Below the pieces are notes generated by a model. That model saw only the letters and a list, made by a program, of their open reading frames with translations, was not told the origin of the DNA and ran no database searches. 27,281 nt of DNA from CAZWCX01 sp964632945 (GTDB lineage Bacteria; Planctomycetota; MHYJ01; WSZJ01; CAZWCX01): positions 1-27,281 of the forward strand of contig CAZWCX010000101.1 in NCBI GenBank assembly GCA_964632945.1, in the 5' to 3' direction. Shown here piece by piece: positions 21,010 through 25,797 of this stretch. Position numbers and translations under genes: made by a program. Every line of letters starts with the position of its first letter. The first letter of the stretch is position 1.

Positions 21010-21080
21010 ACCCCGGCGAGGACTCGAACCTCGGCTTCCGGCTTCGGAGACCGGCGTGCGATCCGTTACACCACCAGGGC
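21010..21080 (-). tRNA. tRNA-Arg (CCG)
   Basis: Loop CTCCGAA gives anticodon CCG. T-loop is canonical TTCGAGT and the D-loop has the normal GG (TAACGGATC). The acceptor GCCCTGG pairs with CCGGGGT through two G-U wobbles. Confidence 0.88.
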
Positions 21081-21086
21081 GACGAT

Positions 21087-21157
21087 GTCCCCGGGAGGAT
21101 TCGCACCTCCCCTTCAGCCTTCGCAGGGCTGCTTGCGATCTGCTACAACACGGGGAC
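21087..21157 (-). tRNA. tRNA-Arg (GCG)
   Basis: Loop CTGCGAA gives GCG, an unusual bacterial Arg anticodon (ACG, read as ICG, is standard). Acceptor GTCCCCG/CGGGGAC and both arms pair perfectly; T-loop is non-canonical TGCGAAT. Confidence 0.85.
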
Positions 21158-21163
21158 GAAAAC

Positions 21164-21308
21164 TTCGGCGCGCGATTCGATGGCGCGATGGTTGGACGAA
21201 GCCGATGGTCTAGATCGGTGCCTTACCGTTAGGCGAGTACCCCAAGGGAGTACCCAGGAGTCGAACCTGGATATCGTATGTACGCTCCATCCATGAGAGC
21301 GCGCCGAA
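21164..21308. repeat. Inverted repeat enclosing the permuted tRNA unit
   Basis: TTCGGCGCGC at 21164-21173 is the perfect reverse complement of 21299-21308. Nearby sequence also partly pairs. The same repeat pair encloses the unit at 21625-21752. Confidence 0.7.
21202..21270 (-). tRNA. Candidate circularly permuted tRNA gene
   Basis: On the minus strand a T-arm (CCAGG-TTCGACT-CCTGG, 21270-21254) and 3' acceptor strand GTACTCC (21253-21247) come first, then CTT, then a 5' acceptor strand GGGGTAC (21243-21237), D-arm GCC-TAACGGTAA-GGC, and anticodon arm CCGAT-CTAGACC-ATCGG (21218-21202). The two acceptor strands pair in seven of seven positions with one G-U. Neither half has a partner in the usual place. 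By position the anticodon reads AGA, but C37 and C38 are odd and no long variable arm is present, so identity is open. The alternative is two decayed halves of tandem copies. Confidence 0.6.
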
Positions 21309-21309
21309 T

Positions 21310-21380
21310 CCCCCCGGCGGGAGTCGCACCCGCATCGTCCTCGTTAGGACCGAGGCGCCTGTCTGTTCGGCCACGGGGGT
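21310..21380 (-). tRNA. tRNA-Arg (CCT)
   Basis: Loop GTCCTAA on stem CCTCG/CGAGG gives CCT. T-stem is perfect with loop TGCGACT (G55). The D-loop reads AACAGACAGG. Acceptor pairs six of seven. Confidence 0.85.
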
Positions 21381-21392
21381 TCACGAAAAAGT

Positions 21393-21464
21393 CGGAGACC
21401 CTGGACTTGCACCAGGCTGCTCGCGGCCCCGAACCGCGCGGGACGCTGTCTTCCCTTGTCTCCG
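21393..21464 (-). tRNA. tRNA-Pro (CGG)
   Basis: Loop TTCGGGG gives CGG. Acceptor CGGAGAC/GTCTCCG and both stems pair perfectly. T-loop is TGCAAGT; D-loop AGACAGCG. Confidence 0.88.
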
Positions 21465-21470
21465 CGGAAT

Positions 21471-21542
21471 GGCCCTGTCCGGAATCGCGCCGGATTCACC
21501 CGGTTAAGAGCCGGGGGCTCATCTGCTAAAGCGTTCAGGGCC
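21471..21542 (-). tRNA. tRNA-Lys (CTT)
   Basis: Loop CTCTTAA gives CTT. Acceptor GGCCCTG/CAGGGCC is perfect. T-loop is CGCGATT, with both position 54 (C) and 55 (G) changed; D-loop contains AGCAG. Confidence 0.88.
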
Positions 21543-21548
21543 GCGAAT

Positions 21549-21618
21549 GCCCGGCCGTGGAGTCGCACCACGTCTTCCTGCGTGTGGGGCAGGCGTCTTG
21601 CTGTCCGACCCGCCGGGC
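21549..21618 (-). tRNA. tRNA-Val (CAC) with C33
   Basis: Stem CCTGC/GCAGG with loop CCCACAC gives CAC, with C in place of U at position 33. Acceptor GCCCGGC/GCCGGGC is perfect; T-loop TGCGACT; D-loop GACAGC. Confidence 0.85.
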
Positions 21619-21624
21619 GAACAA

Positions 21625-21752
21625 TTCGGCGCGCAAGTCGTGTGCGCGAGGGTTGCCGAAGCAGGGATCGAACCTGCACCTTCTGATGACGATCAGATGC
21701 TCTGACCAAGAGCGTTCGGGTGTGTACGCTCACACCGTGAGGGCGCGCCGAA
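21625..21752. repeat. Inverted repeat enclosing the tRNA-like unit
   Basis: TTCGGCGCGC at 21625-21634 and its perfect reverse complement at 21743-21752. The adjoining sequences are similar to those around the permuted unit on both sides, so both units and their flanks derive from one ancestral cassette. Confidence 0.7.
21654..21721 (-). tRNA. tRNA-like gene with short anticodon loop
   Basis: D-arm GCTC-TTGGTCA-GAGC and T-arm GCAGG-TTCGATC-CCTGC are canonical, but the anticodon stem TCTGA/TCAGA encloses only six bases (TCGTCA). Depending on the missing base it could read GTC or CGT. The acceptor pairs in only five of seven positions. It resembles a Met/Ile-type tRNA that lost a base; it may be a pseudogene. 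Confidence 0.55.
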
Positions 21753-21764
21753 AGGTTCTCGAAT

Positions 21765-21834
21765 GGCGGGGGCGCGATTTGCACGCGCGTCTCGGGCGTA
21801 TGAGGCCCGCAAGGGACTTCTCCTCCACCCCGCA
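21765..21834 (-). tRNA. tRNA with CAT anticodon (Met or Ile2)
   Basis: Stem CGGGC/GCCCG with loop CTCATAC gives CAT. T-loop is TGCAAAT; D-loop has AGGAGAAG. Acceptor pairs six of seven. Whether it is initiator, elongator Met or Ile2 cannot be told here. Confidence 0.82.
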
Positions 21835-21838
21835 AGGC

Positions 21839-21908
21839 AGCCCGCGCCGGATTCGCACCGGCATCCCCGGTTTGAAGGACCGGAATCCTGCTCTTGGACG
21901 AGCGGGCC
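21839..21908 (-). tRNA. tRNA-Glu (TTC) with C33
   Basis: Stem CCGGT/ACCGG with loop CCTTCAA gives TTC, with C33. T-loop TGCGAAT, D-loop AAGAGCAGG. Acceptor pairs with one terminal G-U. Confidence 0.82.
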
Positions 21909-21994
21909 GCAACCAGGTTGTCAAGCCGGGGCCGACCGGGCCGGGCCCGGACGTCCCCGCAGGACTCACACGCGCGATCGGGCGCGCGTCGAAC

Positions 21995-22069
21995 TGTGGC
22001 GGCAGGAGTCGAACCTGCGACGGCCGGTTTAACAAACCGGTGCCCCGAACCGACAGGGGCCTCGCCACA
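21995..22069 (-). tRNA. tRNA-Asn (GTT)
   Basis: Loop TTGTTAA gives GTT. Acceptor TGTGGCG/CGCCACA is perfect, T-loop canonical TTCGACT, D-loop TGTCGGTTC with normal GG. This is an ordinary, presumably functional tRNA. Confidence 0.93.
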
Positions 22070-22076
22070 TCGGAAA

Positions 22077-22146
22077 GCCAACGGCGGGATTCGCACCCGC
22101 ATCGCCCGCGTACGAGACGGGCAGTCTGCTGTTGACCTACGCTGGC
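22077..22146 (-). tRNA. tRNA-Thr (CGT)
   Basis: Loop CTCGTAC gives CGT. T-stem is perfect with loop TGCGAAT; D-loop AACAGCAG. Acceptor pairs with one G-U. Confidence 0.85.
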
Positions 22147-22151
22147 GGAAA

Positions 22152-22223
22152 GGGCGCGGTGGGTGCCGCCCCCACCAATCGCGAGTTTGCAGCTCGCTGC
22201 GTTCGCTGGTTCGCCACGCGCCC
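22152..22223 (-). tRNA. tRNA-Cys (GCA)
   Basis: Stem GCGAG/CTCGC with loop CTGCAAA gives GCA. Acceptor GGGCGCG/CGCGCCC is perfect. T-loop is GGCGGCA, with G54, G55 and G58, a second kind of altered loop. Confidence 0.82.
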
Positions 22224-22227
22224 GAAC

Positions 22228-22318
22228 GGGGACGGCCGGTGCTGCCCCGGCAACGCCCGGGTCGCGGGCGGCCCGCTTAGCAAACGGGTGCGGCCACCTG
22301 GCTATCCGCGTCGTCCCC
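22228..22318 (-). tRNA. tRNA-Ser (GCT)
   Basis: Loop TTGCTAA gives GCT and a long variable arm (GCCCG/CGGGC) fits Ser. Acceptor GGGGACG/CGTCCCC is perfect. T-loop is GGCAGCA. Confidence 0.85.
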
Positions 22319-22399
22319 CAAGATTGCGCGCCGCCCGGGTTCCCCCGGATCCCGCGCGCCCGTTCGGATCACCTCCCTTCATGGTTCCGGTTTCCCGAC

Positions 22400-22485
22400 G
22401 GAAGGAGCCGGATTCGAACCGGCGGGGCCTTGCGGCCCTCCCGCTTTCCAGACGGGTACCCGCTGCCGACCGGGACGATCCCTCC
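22400..22485 (-). tRNA. tRNA-Ser (GGA)
   Basis: Loop CTGGAAA gives GGA; long variable arm with GGCC/GGCC pairing; canonical T-loop TTCGAAT and normal D-loop GG. Confidence 0.92.
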
Positions 22486-22493
22486 ACGAAAAA

Positions 22494-22584
22494 GGAAGGC
22501 GGGAGAGTCGAACTCCCAGGACCGCGGGTTGCGCGGTCCGTCCCGCTTCGAACGGGGTGGGCGTGCCGCGTGCCCAAGCCTTCC
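22494..22584 (-). tRNA. tRNA-Ser (CGA)
   Basis: Loop TTCGAAG gives CGA; a long GC-rich variable arm of about eight base pairs; acceptor GGAAGGC/GCCTTCC perfect; canonical T-loop TTCGACT. Confidence 0.92.
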
Positions 22585-22599
22585 GTACCGAATTCGAAT

Positions 22600-22669
22600 A
22601 CCGGCCCCCGGAGCCGCCCCGGGACCTCCGGCTTATGAGACCGGCGTCCTTCTGTTGGACCAGGCCGGC
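22600..22669 (-). tRNA. tRNA with CAT anticodon (Met or Ile2), second copy
   Basis: Loop CTCATAA gives CAT. T-loop is GGCGGCT (G54, G55, G58) on a perfect 5-bp stem. Acceptor pairs with one terminal G-U. D-loop has AACAGAAGG. Confidence 0.8.
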
Positions 22670-22687
22670 GTGTCTCCACGCGCGAAA

Positions 22688-22757
22688 GCCGGCGCGGGGA
22701 ATCGCACCCCGATCGCCTCCGTACCGGGGAGGCATCCTGCTCTTGAACGACGCCGGC
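22688..22757 (-). tRNA. tRNA-Thr (GGT) with C33
   Basis: Stem CCTCC/GGAGG with loop CCGGTAC gives GGT, with C33. Acceptor GCCGGCG/CGCCGGC is perfect. T-loop TGCGATT, D-loop AAGAGCAGG. Confidence 0.85.
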
Positions 22758-22760
22758 GAT

Positions 22761-22830
22761 GGGCACGGAGGGAATCGCACCCCCGTCTCCTCCATGTCAC
22801 GGAGGCATCCTGCTCCTGAACGACGCGCCC
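22761..22830 (-). tRNA. tRNA-Val (GAC)
   Basis: Loop GTGACAT gives GAC. T-loop TGCGATT; D-loop AGGAGCAGG. Acceptor and T-stem pair with one G-U each. Only 3 nt separate it from each neighbour. Confidence 0.85.
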
Positions 22831-22832
22831 GT

Positions 22833-22904
22833 CGGGGACCCCGGACTTGCACCGGGCGGGTCCGGCCCCCCGAGCCGGCGGGACGCTCTCTTCCCTTGTC
22901 CCCG
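22833..22904 (-). tRNA. tRNA-Pro (GGG) with C33
   Basis: Stem CCGGC/GCCGG with loop TCGGGGG gives GGG, with C33. Acceptor CGGGGAC/GTCCCCG is perfect; T-loop TGCAAGT. Closely similar to the Pro(CGG) gene. Confidence 0.85.
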
Positions 22905-22909
22905 TGAAT

Positions 22910-22979
22910 CCGGCCAGGGGGAGTCGCACCACCGTCGGGCGCTTATCAAGCGCCTGTTCTGCTCTTGAACTATGGCCGG
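22910..22979 (-). tRNA. tRNA-Ile (GAT)
   Basis: Loop TTGATAA gives GAT. Acceptor CCGGCCA/TGGCCGG is perfect. T-stem has one mismatch, T-loop TGCGACT, D-loop AAGAGCAGA. Confidence 0.85.
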
Positions 22980-22989
22980 CCGTTCGAAA

Positions 22990-23061
22990 GCGCGTGGCGG
23001 GACTTGCACCCGCATCCTCGACCATGGCAAGGTCGTGTGCCGCTGATTGCACCACACGCGC
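22990..23061 (-). tRNA. tRNA-Gly (GCC)
   Basis: Stem CGACC/GGTCG with loop TTGCCAT gives GCC. Acceptor GCGCGTG/CACGCGC is perfect. T-loop TGCAAGT; D-loop AATCAGCGG. Confidence 0.87.
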
Positions 23062-23078
23062 GAAATCTCTCTTCCGAC

Positions 23079-23148
23079 TGCCCCGCCAGGATTCGAACCT
23101 GGATTGTCCGGTTCAGAGCCGAACGTCCTACCGTTGGACCACAGGGCA
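23079..23148 (-). tRNA. tRNA-Gln (CTG)
   Basis: Loop CTCTGAA gives CTG. Canonical T-loop TTCGAAT and D-loop AACGGTAGG; acceptor TGCCCTG pairs with one G-U. An ordinary tRNA. Confidence 0.93.
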
Positions 23149-23154
23149 AACGAC

Positions 23155-23225
23155 GGCGCCAACGGGTGCCGACCCCGTACCTCCTCCGTGACAGGGAGGT
23201 GTGCAGACCGCTACACCATGACGCC
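23155..23225 (-). tRNA. tRNA-Asp (GTC)
   Basis: Loop CTGTCAC gives GTC. T-loop is GTCGGCA (G54, G58) while the D-loop keeps GG. Acceptor pairs with one G-U. Confidence 0.87.
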
Positions 23226-23231
23226 TCGGAC

Positions 23232-23304
23232 GGAGCCGGGAGGAATCGAACCTCCTGAGCGCCGGCTTTGGAGACCGGCCGAAGTGCCCACCTTCCGCGA
23301 CTCC
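23232..23304 (-). tRNA. tRNA-Trp (CCA)
   Basis: Loop CTCCAAA gives CCA. Canonical T-loop TTCGATT and D-loop GG; acceptor pairs with one G-U. Confidence 0.92.
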
Positions 23305-23309
23305 GAAGA

Positions 23310-23379
23310 GCACCTTGCGGGAATCGCACCCGCGTCTCCGGCTTGGGAAGCCGGCGTTCTCCTCCTGAACCAAAGGTGC
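23310..23379 (-). tRNA. tRNA-Gly (CCC)
   Basis: Loop TTCCCAA gives CCC. Acceptor GCACCTT/AAGGTGC is perfect. T-loop TGCGATT; D-loop AGGAGGAG. Confidence 0.87.
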
Positions 23380-23383
23380 GGAA

Positions 23384-23454
23384 GCGCCTTGCCGGACTTG
23401 CACCGGCGTTCCCGGGCTGGAAACCCGGCGCCCTGCTGCCTGGACCAAAGGCGC
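23384..23454 (-). tRNA. tRNA-Gly (TCC)
   Basis: Loop TTTCCAG gives TCC. Acceptor GCGCCTT/AAGGCGC is perfect. T-loop TGCAAGT; D-loop AGGCAGCAGG. It is the first gene of the array in transcription order. Confidence 0.87.
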
Positions 23455-23465
23455 GCGACCGCGAG

Positions 23466-23498
23466 AAAACAAAAAACCCCGCGACGTTCATCGCGGGG
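23466..23498 (-). terminator. Intrinsic terminator just before the tRNA array
   Basis: On the minus strand an 8-bp stem (CCCCGCGA/TCGCGGGG, 23498-23477, 6-nt loop) is followed by TTTTTTGTTTT. Its end is about 11 nt from the first tRNA. It could end the transcript of the metallophosphoesterase gene or act as an attenuator for the array. Confidence 0.85.
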
Positions 23499-23809
23499 CG
23501 TCCGGACGTCCGGGCTTCAACCCGGCTTCATGGACTCACCCCGCGGAAAGGACCGTCCTGCCCCTGCGAATCGCGCCAGGCGCGTACGAGCCCCGGCCGC
23601 GGATTTCGGGCGGACGTTCGGCGTCCGTCGCCGACCTGGGGACTTTGGGGCTTGGAAATGGATCTCATTCGGATCATGTCGGTTCTCTCCGCATCGGGAA
23701 CAGGGCGTAGAACCGCGCGGCCGGGGGGAGGGTTCGGGAAAAATCGGGAATCCCGGGAAAACGGGGGGGCGGTCCGTCCGCGCGCACTCGGGGGCAGGCC
23801 GCCGGGCGT
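23499..23809. other. Region between metallophosphoesterase gene and tRNA array
   Basis: No gene is supported in these 311 nt. On the minus strand a short hairpin (CGGG-ATT-CCCG, 23755-23745) followed by ATTTTT may be a weak terminator for the gene ending at 23810. A promoter for the tRNA array, if upstream of the strong terminator, would have to lie here, but I could not recognise one. Confidence 0.35.
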
Positions 23810-24613
23810 TCAGACGTCCAGCACCTCGAACCGCTTCGTCCGGTACCCGCTGCCGATGCTGACGCTCTCGAATTGGGCGTAGCGGATTCGGTATTCGCGG
23901 TGGACGTGCCCGCAGAAGTGGTGGGTCACCTTGGGATAGCGGGCCAGGAGCGGCGTCAGGGCGGCCGTCCCCAGGTACGCGCGCTCGAAGCGCTTCTCGT
24001 CGCTCCCGGTGGAATGGGCCGTCATCTCCGCCAGACCCACCGTGTGCGTGACGGCGATGATCCGGTCCACCCGCGGCGACAGCTCCGCGAGCTGCCCCTC
24101 CAGGCGCTCGAGCTGCTCGGCGCAGAACTGCGGGTCGCTTCGGCCGAGGCGCGCGAACAGCTTGTCGTTCCGGAGCACGCTTCCCTGGAAGCGGCTCGTC
24201 GCATACGCGTCGCGCGGGCCGAGGGCCAACGTCGGGTCCGCGAAGCTGTAGTCGTACCAACCGAGCACCCCGGCGAATCCGACCCCCTGGTGCTCGACCG
24301 CACCGGCGTCGAGGAGGTGAAAGCCGTGCGCGCGGTACAGCCCGGGAAGCGTTTCCCGGTAGTACGCATGGCTGTCCCCCTCCGGCAGCCAGAGGTCGTG
24401 GTTACCCGCAATCGCGAGGCAGAGCGCCGACCTGGGGCGGAAGGCGTCCAGAAGCGCGGGCAGATGCCGCTTGCCGAGCCCGACCTGGTCGCCCGCCAGG
24501 AGGATCACGTCGGGGCGGCATTCGATCATGCCCTGGATCACGCGGTCGATCTCGGCCCGGTCGGCGCCCCGACCGAGGTCGTAGTGGACATCCGCGGTGA
24601 CCGCGATGCGCAT
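23810..24613 (-). CDS. Calcineurin-like metallophosphoesterase
   Basis: A 267-residue metallophosphoesterase with all five motif blocks: TADVHYD (Asp8, His10), LLAGDQV (Gly41-Asp42), IAGNHDLW (Asn71-His72-Asp73), AVTHT near 190, and CGHVHREY near the C-terminus (HxH). The family hydrolyses phosphomono- or diesters with two metal ions; substrates range from nucleotides to proteins. It has no signal peptide. I start at the ATG at 24613 because it directly precedes the first catalytic strand and GAGG lies upstream; the frame is open back to an ATG at 24820 (MPNTLKKLVQAQRGTGYG), which overlaps the phage-tail remnant and is more likely the start of a lost phage gene. Context gives no clue to the substrate. 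Confidence 0.9.
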   Translation of the reverse strand: MRIAVTADVHYDLGRGADRAEIDRVIQGMIECRPDVILLAGDQVGLGKRHLPALLDAFRPRSALCLAIAGNHDLWLPEGDSHAYYRETLPGLYRAHGFHLLDAGAVEHQGVGFAGVLGWYDYSFADPTLALGPRDAYATSRFQGSVLRNDKLFARLGRSDPQFCAEQLERLEGQLAELSPRVDRIIAVTHTVGLAEMTAHSTGSDEKRFERAYLGTAALTPLLARYPKVTHHFCGHVHREYRIRYAQFESVSIGSGYRTKRFEVLDV

Positions 24614-24821
24614 GGGGAATCGATCCTCGTGGAGCCGAAAGGACTGCCCGATCTCCCGGCGCCTCTCGCGTCGATCCCGACGATGCGCTCCCTCGAGACA
24701 TCCGGGCCGCCGCATCGGCTCGCCGGGTCGCAAACGCCGTCGCGGGCCGCATCCACCAACCTCCGCCCCGTACCCGGTCCCCCGCTGCGCCTGAACCAGC
24801 TTCTTCAGCGTGTTCGGCATG
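24614..24821. other. Spacer upstream of the metallophosphoesterase
   Basis: On the minus strand this stretch can be read in frame with the phosphoesterase from an ATG at 24820, giving MPNTLKKLVQAQRGTGYG and then Arg-rich sequence without domain character. The first 20 residues may be the start of a lost phage gene. I see no other feature. Confidence 0.3.
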
Positions 24822-25214
24822 TCACGGTCCGGCCAGGATGAAAAGGAGCGGATCGGTCGCCGGATTCGTGCCGTTCGACGCCTCCCAGGCCACGCCTCGG
24901 CTCGCGCTGCTGCGCGCGGTGAGCACCTGGCCGTCGGCGCCGACCGGCAGCCGGACGTTGGCGGTCCCGTCGTGGACGATCAGGTCGCCCTTGGTGGTGG
25001 TGGGAAGGCTGGTGCCGCCCGCGCCGCCTCCGGTCAGCCACTCCCGCGCCTCGAAGGCATCGGCGTTCAGGCGCGCCAGGATCCGACGATACAGCTCCTC
25101 GAGGAGTTCGCCGCGCGGCGGGTCCGCCGGCGGGACGTGCAGGAGAAGTCCAGACGCCGTGATCGGAGCCGGGTCTGCGGGCCCCGACGCGAAGGCGGGC
25201 CGCGCAAGACCTAC
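24822..25214 (-). pseudogene. 5'-truncated phage-tail-like protein remnant
   Basis: An open frame of about 130 codons with no ATG or GTG in its first two thirds. Its C-terminal half reads LPTTTKGDLIVHDGTANVRL, then PVGADGQVLTARSSASRGVA and W, which matches the short module common near the ends of phage tail and tail-fibre proteins (TTKGDLxVxDGTxxxRLPVGxxGQVLTA...GVxW). Before it comes an ordinary helical stretch (ELLEELYRRILARLNADAF). The frame ends with TGA followed at once by an ATG, as in packed phage operons. The upstream end overlaps the stop of the gene at 25211, so the 5' part seems to have been replaced. It could be expressed only through an unusual start or a frameshift. Confidence 0.6.
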
Positions 25215-25789
25215 TTTCCCCGGCTGATGGCACGCAACCTGTCCATGAAGTCCTCGGAGGGCTCAACGACCTCGAATTCGATCGGCGGACTGACGATCGT
25301 GACGCCGACTTGGTCATCCACACGAGGCATCTTGCATTGCACACGCAATGAGTAGACACCCAAATCGGACACATCGTAGAAGCGATTCAACCAGAGGTCA
25401 GCTACATACTCGTCATTGGGTGTCATGGGATAGTACTTCGTTGGGCCCGAGCCGGAAACTGATTCCGCGATTCCTTCACGGGACAAGCCGTGCGCCGTCA
25501 AGCGCATTGAACGACCTCTCCCGTCGACTAGCGAGAAAATCGGAAACCACTCCACGGCAGCCCTGATTGGTCTCGGAGCGCTGACTCTAATGCGTATCGT
25601 CCACTCGATCGGTTCTCCGAAACAAAACTGTCGTTTTGAAGGGAAGTCCACATACAGTGTCATTCCATTTGTTTCTTGAGACGAGACCGTGTTAATGGCT
25701 GCCTGCTGCGCACACACGTACCCCGCCAATAGAGTTACTGCGATAGCCAAGGCTGCGAATGAAGCTATACCCGTGCCGCCGCGAAACAT
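25211..25789 (-). CDS. Exported protein of unknown function
   Basis: A 192-residue protein with an N-terminal signal peptide (ALAIAVTLLAGYVCAQQ, cleavage near residue 28; the Cys at 26 also allows a lipoprotein signal). The mature part looks like a single beta-sandwich: GMTLYVDFP, FGEPIEWTIRIRVSAP, VEWFPIFSLVDGRGR, YVADLWLNRFYDVSDLGVYSLRVQC, PIEFEVV. The pattern of a requirement for even strands and a final SLRVQ strand is like bacterial Ig-like or BsuPI-type domains, but I cannot name it. AGGA lies 7 nt before the ATG. The upstream gene ends 8 nt earlier, so both are probably cotranscribed. Base composition is less GC-rich than the rest of the window. Confidence 0.8.
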   Translation of the reverse strand: MFRGGTGIASFAALAIAVTLLAGYVCAQQAAINTVSSQETNGMTLYVDFPSKRQFCFGEPIEWTIRIRVSAPRPIRAAVEWFPIFSLVDGRGRSMRLTAHGLSREGIAESVSGSGPTKYYPMTPNDEYVADLWLNRFYDVSDLGVYSLRVQCKMPRVDDQVGVTIVSPPIEFEVVEPSEDFMDRLRAISRGK

Positions 25790-25797
25790 CTAAGTTC

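Larger units (their letters stand above)
20731..23454 (-). other. Giant tRNA gene array (28 units)
   Basis: Twenty-eight tRNA or tRNA-like genes on one strand, mostly 3 to 20 nt apart, read from 23454 down to 20731. Anticodons by my reading, in transcription order: TCC, CCC, CCA, GTC, CTG, GCC, GAT, GGG, GAC, GGT, CAT, CGA, GGA, GCT, GCA, CGT, GTT, TTC, CAT, an unclear one, CAC, CTT, CGG, CCT, a permuted unit, GCG, CCG, TTG. No Ala, Leu, Phe, Tyr or His tRNA is present. None encodes CCA. Larger gaps without a recognisable tRNA are 20802-21009, 21909-21994 and 22319-22399. Such arrays are known on mobile elements, for example ICEAfe1 of Acidithiobacillus. Confidence 0.92.

Noticed and set aside
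21202..21270. Two-piece tmRNA as an explanation of the permuted unit
   Set aside because: The 5' half has a full anticodon arm and D-arm, and no tag-coding frame is seen; tmRNA lacks an anticodon stem.
21909..21994. Possible additional tRNA in the 86-nt gap
   Set aside because: I could not fit any T-arm, anticodon arm and acceptor together.
20731..23454. CRISPR array
   Set aside because: The regular units fold as tRNAs with different sequences; there is no constant direct repeat.
23499..23540. Possible extra tRNA anticodon arm (CCGGG...CCCGG)
   Set aside because: No T-arm or acceptor pairing could be found around it.
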